Source: Watersipora subatra
Lineage: Eukaryota; Bryozoa; Gymnolaemata; Cheilostomatida; Watersiporidae
DNA: 64,000 nucleotides
Direction of reading: 5' to 3'
Assembly (NCBI RefSeq): GCF_963576615.1
Contig: NC_088716.1
Coordinates: 56,553,415 to 56,617,414 of the forward strand
Shown here: positions 15,001-27,300 of the stretch, one piece after another
How positions within the stretch are numbered: position 1 is the first letter of the stretch
Layout of the letters: each line of letters begins with the position of its first letter
Position numbers and translations under genes: made by a program
The notes under the pieces: generated by a model
What the model was told of the DNA's origin: nothing
What the model saw: only the letters and a program-made list of their open reading frames with translations
Database searches by the model: none

Positions 15001-18000
15001 CGCCCTGTTTAACCCAAGTGGGCAGTAATGCCTACTCAAGCTCAGGTCTCCTACGAGAGACCAAGAGGTTTGAGCTTTAGGGGCCTCCGAAGTTTTAGCC
15101 ATTCCCAATAATACACTTATTAGAACTCACTTGTGTTGATTGCTGATGTGCATGTGTTATTGCACCCAACGCTCCAATAACTACCAGAAATACATAGGCT
15201 CTCTCTCTATATACACATTGCATATATCTGCTCTCATCTATATATATATAAATCTTAAAGTTTGTGAGCTATTAAAATCTTGGAATGAAGACTCCGTATT
15301 GCAGAAGATTTGATCTTGGAACCTCTTGTTACCCTGACGATATGCTAAACCATTGAGCTACGCGAGATTGAGGGTTTCATAGGGCGATATGAATTATGTT
15401 GCTATGTGGGTGAAAATACGCATACCGCTCTCCATTATGGCGCATCCTAATGGAGAGCGCAACATCATTTTATGTTTGCTCTCATGGCTCTTATTAGTAA
15501 GTTTAGCAATAGGTTAATAGGTTACTAGCTTACTCAAATTAGCCATTGGCAATGTGCCAAGCTAATGGCAAGCAGCTACATAACCTGTCACTGTTTATAG
15601 GCTGATTTTCAATACCGATGCAACGCCGGATATTCCGCTAGTCTGGTGATAACTTGAGAATCTTTCTCCAGTTATCACCTGATGAGGGCAGATATATATT
15701 TGCTTAAAACATTCCAATAGTGATTAACTAACATCTAAGTGCTCTTTACATTTTATATTATAGTACATATGTAGATATGTACTGCTGAAGTAAATAATTA
15801 TAATAATAAAGATAATTACTCATAAGAACAGCCAATAAAGAGTATAAACGAAGCGAGCAAAAGAGCTAAGTAAGTGAATGTAATAGATAAAGAACAGATG
15901 GTAGCCTACCCGCTTATTCAGACTGTTGCCTGGAGAGTCATCACTCTCGGCTGTAGAAGGAGATTCAGGGGTGGAACCAACATCACCATCTGTGACACTT
16001 GAGTTCATCAAGGGTGTCCCTGCGACCTCTACAGGTTCTATGAATGGCCACGGTACCTGTATACAGAGAAAGCTATACCGTCTGCGAACCTACAGGCCAC
16101 TGTCTCACCTGTGAGCGTGCGCAGACAATAAACCTGCAAGTTTGAACCGAACTTTCTACAAGTAAGCAAACAAGTTGGATGCGACACCTGCAAGCATAGG
16201 CACTTGCAGGCATAGGCACTTGCAGGCATATGCACCTGCATGCATATGCACCTGCATGCATAGGCACCTGCATGCATAGGCACCTGCATGCATAGGCACC
16301 TGCATGCATAGGCACCTGCATGCATAGGCACCTTCAGGCATAGGCACCTTCAGGCATAGGCACCTGCAGGCATAGGCACCTGCATGCATAGGCACCTGCA
16401 TGCATAAGCACCTGCATGCATAGGTACCTGCATGCATAGGTACCTGCAGGCATAGGCACCTGCAGGCATAGGCACCTGCATGCATAGGCACCTGCAGGCA
16501 TAGGTACCTGCATGCATAGGCACCTGCATGCATAGGCACCTACATGCATAGGCACCTACATGCATAGGCACCTGCATGCATAGGCGCCTGCATGCATAGG
16601 CACCTGCAGGCATAGGCACCTGCAGGCATAGGCACTTGCAGGCATAGGCACTGCATGCATAGGCACCTGCATGCATAGGCACCTGCATGCATAGACATAC
16701 ATCTACATTTTATTTGTGTTAGTATATGCGCTTCATTATGCTCATCTCCACTTCCTTATTCGTGATTGGTTAATTCCACCAGTTACTAGTCTGCTATGAC
16801 TAAAAAGGCAAATCAGACTTTAGTAACTGATTGAATTAACCAATCAGGAATAAGAAATCGCTAGTTTTCAAATATTAATTATTATTATTTCTTTATTATT
16901 AAAATAAATAATTTTAATAAATTCATTTTATAGGCATATCTTCATCACAATTCCTATAGATAGCGCATTTTACTCATGCAATATCTTTAGGAAGAGAAAA
17001 TTAGTTGCCTGCAATACTATTCTAAAGTGAGTCAAAAATGACATTCAGACTTCTGAATAACTTTGATAAAAATGGCCAGCTGACTAGCAGTGGATAACTC
17101 CAAAGGAAAACAGGACTGTCATTAGCAAATACAGTCAAACATGGATAACTCGAACTTCAAGGGACCGAGCAAAAGTGTTCGAATTATCAGAGCATTCAAG
17201 TTATCAGAGCACTGTCACAAGTCCATATATTTACTTATTTATTAGTAGATACATGTACATATACAAACTATAATATAAATCAAAAGCACAAATGGCTTGT
17301 TTCAAATTAAATGCTTCTAATGTAAAGTTTAAAACGTTTTCATGAAAAAGTATAGAGATTTTTCTATCACTTGAGATTGGTTTGTTGTTTGAGGTGATGT
17401 TATTGCCAGGACGCTTTTCAGATTGACATTGGCAAAACTTGATCGTTGTTGAAATGCTCAAAAGAAAAGACATTTTTTTTTTGGGGGTTTTACCCACGAT
17501 CAATTTTGCCGTTTTTTCTTGAAGTTTATGCAGATTACCTTACTTTACCTGGGATTCGTTAAGAGCAACACTCCGAGGCAGTTCAATTAGAAGTTTTACG
17601 AGGTTTTACGGTACATTCTATATCACTCACGCTTTTTTAATAGATACTTATTGAATGTACACACGTATTCTGTGTTTAGGTCAAACGATGAATAGTTTTT
17701 TGTAGCTCAGACAACGTATACTTTTAATTACAACATTTTTTAAGACGTTTTAAACATTCAACATTCCGACGTTGATTCAACACGGAATCAACGTCGGAAA
17801 ACTATTCATCACGGGCTAGCCGAGTCACGCACTCAAGGATTTTCGCCACGCACATACAAAACAACATGCGATTTTTGTTTTGTATGTGCGTGGCGAAAAT
17901 TCTTGCGCGCGTGACCCGGCTAGCCCGTGCTATTCATCGTATGGCAGTATAAATCAAATTTCACCAAACTTTTAGAAAAGTCGTTGACAAAAATATTTTG

Positions 18001-21000
18001 CCGATGGTGGTAATAACGACGCTTATGAATTACGAAAAGATGAAGTTTACCTCTATGGCTTTGAATAAAGTGATTTTCTAAAGCGAAAACAACCGTTTCG
18101 GTAGCTGTTGGGCAAAAAAACAGTTCGAATTAACAGTGTTGAGTTCGAGTTATCTATAGCAATTTATCATTACGTGGGAACGGACCAAAGGAAATGTTCG
18201 AATTAACCATGTGTTCGAGCTATCCGTGGACGAGTTATCCATGTTTGACTGTATTGAAAACTATAACCAATACATGCTGACTGTTGTGTCATCACTTATT
18301 GCTAATCATTCTGTACTCATAAGTAGATATATTGTACATCAGAGGATGTTTTCTGTAACATCAAGCAAAACATTCTAATCATGAACTAACACAAATGACA
18401 AAAGCTGAGTCATTACAAATATAATCAGGCGAAGAGAGCTTAGCAAAAAGCAGCTAGTTTACTGTTGCGGTTGGTATGCGATGAGTTAAAAAAAATATTT
18501 ATTAGGTTCAACGCATTTTTGCTTTTAGTGTAATCTGACCTCATCTTATCCTTAACAAAGTTGTCCAGTCATATTTGCTTGTCCCTTCCATCATTTTAAA
18601 TGTGTTAGCATCTCTTAATGCTTTGCAATAGGGTTTAATCTAACTGGAGGTTAAATCAAATAACATTATTACAGTTATCTTTGTCAGCTGATGTACTAGA
18701 ACTGAAACTTGCAGTACAGAAATCACATGTGACAAATAGTTTTGCAAGCAGCCAACATTGACGAACAGACCGTAGGACTACGACAAATAAAATGATGCCT
18801 ATCCCTCATTTCAACCAGCGACACAAGCATGGCTATGGACAAAAGCTACCAATAGTGTAGATACTATACATACGCAAGACATCTTCTCTACGCCCATCGC
18901 CGTGCCAGCAATTTTGATGGCAGATATCAGTGCATACGTATTGTTTAGCCACATGTTGAGAGCGCTCACTCGTCTCTACAAAAAGCGGAGATATACTATA
19001 GGCATTTGTTGAGAGAGAAACACTGTTCATCTAGCAACCTTTTTAACTGTTTCGTCTGAAAAAATCTGTTAACACCATGTTATGATCTGTTAACACCATG
19101 TTATGCACACAGAGAGCTTTTTTATAGATGACAAATTTTAGACGGTTTGAAGGACTAGACTTCTTATAATATGTATATAAAAAAGACCAAATAGCCTGAA
19201 ATTCGGTGACTATATGTAGAAGACTTTGCCGCATAGCAATAATTAATATAATATCCATCTTCTAACGAAATTGTAGACTATTTATAAAATAAGATATGGT
19301 CGTTTGGATGATGCATGACAGGGGCTTGTTGTTCAAGGTCAAATCTCACGTGTGTTTCATTGCTTAATTCCGTGCCATTGAGAGTACTTCAAAAATAGAT
19401 CACCATCAGATAAAATATGTCTAAACTCTCATTAGCATTTTGTAAACGTAAGCACATCAAATGATGTATACATAATTTAATGACTAGTTGACACCAAGGA
19501 TGTTGTTTAATTTTAGACCAAACACACATGTATATTTTATCCAACTACAAGAGAAATCCTTCAAATAGCCTGAAACTTGGTGATTTTATGTAAAAGACTG
19601 CTACATAACATGGCGTTAACAGATCATAACATGTCGTTAACAGATTGTTGAGCATGAAAGTGCTCTAAATCACCGTGAAATAAAAAGCAAGGATGGAGAA
19701 TAGCTCACCTGATGATTTTCAGACATGTGCTGCACCAATTCCTTCGTCAGAGACTTACTAGTCGGGTAGAGTGACTCTATCAAATCTATCGACTCTAAAA
19801 CGTTTTTCACGGATTCTATGGCAGCTTCGATATTGTCCAGATATTCATCTGATATTTGAAAAGGATTATTTAGCATTTCCCTAAAATAAAATGAGATACA
19901 TCTGCAGAAATGTCTCAGAGACAAGCAACCACGTGATACTCGTTGCAAAGTCTGACTGTCGTTACTTACAATATGTTATCATCGACGTAGTGTCCCTCAG
20001 GCACAAACTCAAATTGGTCAATGAGGGCAAGCTTGGCAGGAGCCCTATCTCTGTATTCCCATAGCCTCTCAATGTAATCTTCCCTCCTCCTGCATACCAA
20101 CAGAGCATTGTGCAACCGTAAATGAGATCAGACACAGATACAGAATAGCAGAAGTGGCAGGCAGCAATAAATAGGGTGAAGAATGACCTACATCTTTTTA
20201 CGATAGGCTTGCAGAGAGACAAAGAGATTTTCTGGGCTCAGTTTATCCCAACCATTGAGCAAAATCTCACTGTGCTGTCGTGCATATGGGACCGGTTTAC
20301 TTGACAACATGCGACCTTTTTCTTCTCTGTCTTTGAATGCTTTCTTACCTGCGCAATAAAAATTCAAGCAAATTGTCAAAAAGTAAAACATATCAATCAC
20401 CTATGTCATAGTCTAGTAAAACATGTCACCTACCTATCTCATAGTCTAATGAAACATGTCATCTACCTACAATGTATCTTAGAGTTTAGTGAAACATATC
20501 ACCTACCTATCTCACAGTCTAATGAAACATGTCACCTAACTATCTTACAGTCTAATGAAACATGTCACCAACCTATCTTATAGTCTAATGAAACATGTCA
20601 CCTACCTATCTTAGAGTCTAATGAAACATGTCACCTATCTATCTTGAAGTCTAGTGAAACATGTCACCTACCTATCTCAGAGTCTAGTGAAACATGTCAC
20701 CTACCTATCTCAGAGTCTAGTGAACCATTTTACACACCTAACTTAATAGCCAAAACAAACTTCTTATGGAACATCTTTCTTTCAGATTCTCCATCCCTTT
20801 CTCTTGCGGTATCCCCACTCCCATGGCGTCTTCGTGACGAGTTAAAGCTTCCGATGCGCTGCCGAACTGTAGCAGCTGCACCGTTCTTGGCCATCGTTTC
20901 AATAGACAAGTCAGAAAGCTGGTGAAGATTCTCGACTCCAACACTGTCCAAATCTGGATCAATCGCGGCTGACCTGTATCACATTACAACCCCAATGGTA

Positions 21001-21303
21001 GTGCTAATGAAGTGCGATGTGGCAAATACTTTTATAGCTGAGACATAAGGCTACTTATTTTTCTGAAAAAGAAATGATTAACAACTATCCTAAGGAGACA
21101 GATATTCGTGTATCAACTTCAACTAAAGGTTCTGACTACATAAGGGTCAATAATATGTATATTATTATTATCGCATGTTATATATAATCGCAGCCTGACG
21201 AGCACCAAGTGCGAAACAACGCTGTAGCTGTAGTTTTAATATACTCAACTCACATAGTTTAGAGTTCTCTCTTTTAACTTAACTTCTTTGAAACTACATC
21301 TCT

Positions 21304-21371
<68 letters not shown>

Positions 21372-24300
21372 TATATATATATAAATATATATATATATTT
21401 ATATATATATTTATATATATATATTTATATATATATATATATATAGATATATATATATAGATATATATATATATAGATATATATATATATATAAGATATA
21501 TTTATATCTTATATATATATATATATAAGATATATTTATATCTTATATATATATTTATATATATATATATATATATAAGATATATTTATATCTTATATAT
21601 ATATATATCTACTGTATATAAGACTAAGTGTTTATTTGTTGGTTTTTTGGTCTGTTGTGTGTCCAGTTATAGCAATAAAATATGCACGCTGGCTAGCATT
21701 GGAAATGAAAAACCGCTTTGCACCGGCATTGAACTTAGAAACACCGGTTTTGCAGACTGGTGCGCTAACTACCAAGCCACGCGGCCACCTTGCCATACCA
21801 TTTAATAATTGTGGACATACTTATTACACTTGCTAATCTCTAATGGCGCACAGGACTGCCAGTGTACTAAAAGAAAAATACGTGCCCAGACCTTCCAAAA
21901 TACTATAAATATATTTGCGTATATATAATATAAACTTGATTATTTTCTGTGCAAAACACTTTTTTATTACCAGTACAAAGCCCCGCATTCAGTAGTATAT
22001 ATATACCTCTGAAGAGGAACTGTGGCAGATGGATTTGTGGTTATGGTTGGATCATTTTTATCATCTCTTTCCATCGACCGAGACTTGTGTCTAAGCTTGG
22101 CTTCATTGCGACTCGTCTTCTTTCTGTAATCCACAGTTAAATAAAGTTGTACAAATGAATAGTAAAATAAGCTGGACAAATGCATAGAGAAACCTATAGT
22201 CATACTGCACACAGCAAGACTACCCATCGAAAAGTGAAAAGAGTGAGTGAATATGCAGAGATATACATACAGAGATGCATGATAAACAGACTGAAGCATA
22301 TTCATCATTTTTAGTGAGAGAACTCGAACAAGACAAATCGATCTACACTGATGAAACAAAATTTAAAAATAGGTTGTTTTACTCAATTTAATATCGATGT
22401 AGCTCTTAGAAAACTAAAAAACTGTTGGCTCTGTTCAGACCACCAACATATGAACCAAAACATTCAGTTATTTTTTTGAAGACGGCATTTCAGTCGCTAG
22501 ACACCAGAGGTAACAGATCTATAATATCGATGCATATCATGCACATTGCAAAGAGTTCATTAGCTGATGTTTCAGTCGCTAGACACCAGAGGTAACATAT
22601 CTATAATATCGATGCATATCATGCACATGACAAACAGTCCATTGGATGATGATTAAATATGAAAAGACTGAGGAAACAAAATTTCCTATTTATACCGGCC
22701 ACTTCGAATGAATGGTATTGGGCAATGCTAAAGGTATGTAAACAAAATGCTAATGATGGTGAGTGAGCTCGCACGCAAATTAGCACTGATCTTCTTCAGG
22801 AGACTTGACTAAAAAATAGGGTCACAGACTACGTTTAGTATAATGAATAGGAAGGATCATATAAATATTAGAAACACTAACCATATTAACAGCTACCTTG
22901 ATCCTGATTGATTAGCGATTAAAATCAATCAGTCCTTCTGCCTGCTAAAGCTCCTAATTAATCTATGAAGAAGAATGGGGAAGGTTGGAGGTAGGGCAGT
23001 ATTTAATCTATTTGCTATATTCAATCTGAAGAGGCCATCGTTTAGTAACATCTCAATAATGGAATCAGTAGTGATACGTTTGTAAAAATAAAGCCCAAGC
23101 GCCTCTCATGACATCTTCTTATCTTCACCTTTTATGAAGATAATTTATAAACGAAGAGACACTCAAGTATCTTGCGAACAACTTCTTATAAACTTTGATT
23201 GCCCTCCGTTATCAGTAGAAGAAGTGCTTTGGGATGCGAGTGAATAAGAAACTTAAATACCCACTTGCAGCAGTGCTCATCCGGCTGTGCGTGGTGGATC
23301 TTGTCATATTTTAGATCTCTGGCAGCCTGCTGTCGTTTTCTTAACTCCTTCTCATCAGATCGTGTCTTCGGATATCCCCTTTTGTGTTTTTCCTGCGAGA
23401 GTCTCCTATGAGTACGATAATATTTGGATAGACCAGACTGACCATAACTACACAATGAGACGCAATGGTGTCTCATGCATTATTTACTAAATATGAAGAA
23501 ACCGGTATGATGGCTTCTAAATACTAACTACATGTAGTAAACAACTCCCAAAAGCACGCTTATAAATATATGGATTTATGGATATATTATATCAGAGATA
23601 AGAAATGATGAACCATTTGTCCAGTTTTTAAAGTTCAAACAGCAAGTCCAGTATCAAAAGCTGTCCTTATTAGATCGAATGTGTATATGATAGGCATATT
23701 AATGTTTTAAACCTGAGTATGAATCTGTTAAAGATGTAGTTGCGTCAAAAAGGTCGATTTAATGAAATTAGGACACTTAAACGGCTAAAACATCAGCTAC
23801 AATTTGATGTCATTTTTGTCTTTGTAGACTAACCCTGTCCAGAGATACAGGGTTAGTCTACAAAGTGCTAATGTTTATGCGTTTGAATGAGACCATCTTT
23901 TAAAAAGCTCAGATTCCAGCCGGTGCTTCATTCGTGACGTAACGAGTGATACATCTGAACATAGTCCATGAGCGATAAATATAAGATCGCTTTATTAGCC
24001 AAACACCAGCAAGGAACTTTTATATAGGTCATAATAAATGTTATCACTAGTAAAACGCGTTGTCTGTGATCTCAAATTTAGGGATTTTACTATATTATTG
24101 GATCGCATTGACATTTACTAAATTAATGTTACTGTTGACTGTTACTTTAATGAATTACTTGATCGACACATTTTATTGACAAACAACAGAATTGTAAAAA
24201 TGCTTCCAGTTACTGCGAAGGTGACTCAGAGTTTTCTGAGCATCTGGTTGTTAAAGTTTGGGACAGACAGCTTATAGTTAGAATTGACAGGCGTCAGCAG

Positions 24301-27300
24301 CGTGATGTTACAGAGGAAGATAGGAAAATGGAGGTAAATTTATCTTTTACTATGAGTCTCCTATAGATATACTGTTGTGTTTACATTCAGATTATATTTC
24401 CCTGTTTGAAGCTATAATGTAATTTCCTGTGCGCGTGTGCGAGATACGGATGCACAGTGAGTTCTTGACGGCTTCTTTTTAATCCATAGCATCTAGTAAT
24501 ACAATGTCTTAGATTGATGAATATACTAAAGGTAATAATTTTAGTAGGCCCTACTCATGAATACATTTACTAATTAATAGAATTATAACTTTTTGCTATC
24601 ACTAATCATTGTTTTATAATTTTTTGATCGTTTCACCTAGCTATGTTTGCTTCAAATTTTCTTTGGCAGTTTTAGCTAGTAAGTTAGATTTATGATTAGA
24701 CTTTGGATGTTCACTTCTCACTTGTAGAAAGTGAGGCAAATCGATTGATCCATGCACATCTTTAACTTCCAGAACCAAAGCTTCGAATCGTTGGCTTGGC
24801 GTACTTATGCTTTTGTTAAACATTTATTCATTTTTAAAATTACACTCGCAATCTAACTCCCAATTTGAAAGCTTTCAGTAGATACACGTTAGAATAACAT
24901 ATCTATGAATGACGTATATTTATTGCATTTGTTTTATTGATTACAGGATGTTTATGTGGTCCCACCAGCTGAAGCAGCTTTGTCAATGTGGAAACTGCTA
25001 TAAATGGGAAAGAGAGACTTGAATATGTGCGGCATAAACCATGATGTTTTGTTTGAGTTTGCTGCAGTAGATGAATTTGTCCTATTGTATGAGCTGAAAC
25101 TATGTGAGTGGCCATGACTTAGATGGATATTTTTAATAAAAGCTTTATGCCAAGATGAAAATGTTTTTGCTTGTAAAAATTATATAATAAAATAATATTG
25201 TTGAAGACAATGCAAAACATGATTTGCAGAACATATTGAATACATTATAGTGCTGTTATCATCTGTGCTAAAATCTTCTCTGATAGATGGATTTATGAAG
25301 TGTAATCAGAGCTGTATTGGTAGGTAACTCTGCATAGTTCGACTCAATTCCAACGGACCAAATAATAAGTTCAAAAAATTTTATGCTCCACCTACTAAGA
25401 GAAAACAGGTGAGTCTACAAACTGCCAACCAGGTGCAATAATGGTTTTATTAATCCTTTACCAGAATCGATGGGTTAATTGATTTCAACAAACTTGATGT
25501 TGTTTTGCGTTCACTATTTCGGTCAACTCATAAAACCATTTGTTTTGTACTTGAATTAATTAACCGAATGGACCAGTAAAATTTTCTACAAATTGATACT
25601 AATAATGACTAGATAATGTAGACTATACATGACTTTTTGGGATGCAGTTGGTTTTGGCATATATTCGAACATATTGTTTCCAAATATGGCGGCGAGCCTA
25701 TTTTATTTAGTAGCTAGTTTCCGGTGTGTGCGTAGCAACTGAGAACTTAGCTGATACAAAGGTGTGATGAAATAAGCTAACTCGACCCTAAATAATTAAT
25801 CTAGGGTAAATAATTACCCTAGACCGGTAGAATTGGTAGTCGGTACTCAAATGTTTACACAGCATTTAGAGGAAGTTAATAAGACAAGTTTTCAATTTCC
25901 CTTATTTGAGGCGTTTAAAACATTCATAATAATGTATCTGTAGCTATATTTGAAATTTTATTCTAGCCAACATGAGCAAATACAAAATGAAATATATACC
26001 AATAGAGCCGTGTAGGACTAGACTTTTATCGCATTAGCCGATGTGAATACGAGAGATAGAGACGGGTTGTATCACGCGTTACATCATTTTGGGCAAGTCT
26101 GCGCATGTTTTTTTGGCCTGAGCGTTTTTACTGCGATCGATTTTTTTCGATTTTAATCTTCAAATATCTTGACAATCAGATCGCCTAACACAACAAACAA
26201 CATATCAACTGATAAACAAAAAGAAATACTTTCTTTTTAAATTGACTTAAATTTTACGCAACCACATCTTTAACAGCATTTAAAAAGCACCTAACCAACA
26301 TAAAGTAAAACCTACTTGACCCGTGGTCCTGGGACAGCAATAGCTGCTTCAGGAGCATCGAAGAAATCACTAGAGTTCAGACGATCGACAGAGTAGCTTG
26401 AGTCATCATCATTACTGCTCAACGGCTGCGATTGGAGGAGACGCTGAGAGGCATTTTTCAAGTATGACCTAATAAAACAGATGGTTGTGTTTCCATACAG
26501 CAGGTAGGATCATTGACTGAAGTTAAAATGAACTCGATGATATAGATTTTTATTTTATCAAAAGTTCAGCCACATTCACAATATTTACAGAATGATCTGA
26601 TCATTATCGCTACACATCTTTGTCTCCAAGCAACTAGCTTTCCTTTAACTTTGCTGGTACCTACTCTCATCATACATACATTTCCAACAACACAAATAAA
26701 ACTGTGTGCATCAAATATGTGATTAAATTGAAAGTACGCAGAATATAAGGAAAGGACATTAGCTTAACCCCAAGTTTTTCCAAAAGACAAAATGTTTGAA
26801 GTAACAAGGAGTGAAATGTACATGTAATGTACTAGCTGTACTTGAAACTATGTTAATGTTATGCCTTTTGATTCATCATAACATTTAGTAACATTTGGAA
26901 CTTTCTGCTTCAAACCATTTGGAATTAGTGGTATGACTTACCAAGCAAATGTGATAAACTGAGTGTATTCATGCTAATTATGACTGATGGCTAAGTATAT
27001 TGTACTAAAAGCATTTTTATCAGAAATATATCTTGCTTAGTGCCTGTACCGAATACTTGTATCTGTGAAGCATGCCCTATAGTGTCCTATGCCCTAAGTA
27101 GTGAAACAGATCTACAACCTAAACTAAAATATATTAATACGTATCAAGAAAAGTAAACTATACCAACATTAATTTCTTTGAAAATAAGTTTCGTATAGTG
27201 CTATCATGTTAAGGCAATGATCATTATTCGGTAACACCACCTTTCATCGTCGCTATTGTCACCATTGCCTATCGAAAACTTCACGCCGGCAGCCGAATTG

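Noticed and set aside
16038-16688. ORFs with Cys-rich [10 protein letters not shown] repeats
   Set aside because: A 16-bp satellite read in several frames. Not a metallothionein-like gene.
26316-26345. Similarity of MAP3K4 exon 2 VPGPRV to the PGPRVK motif of the 33-35 kb gene
   Set aside because: Only six residues, opposite strands, no neighbouring similarity. Taken as coincidence.
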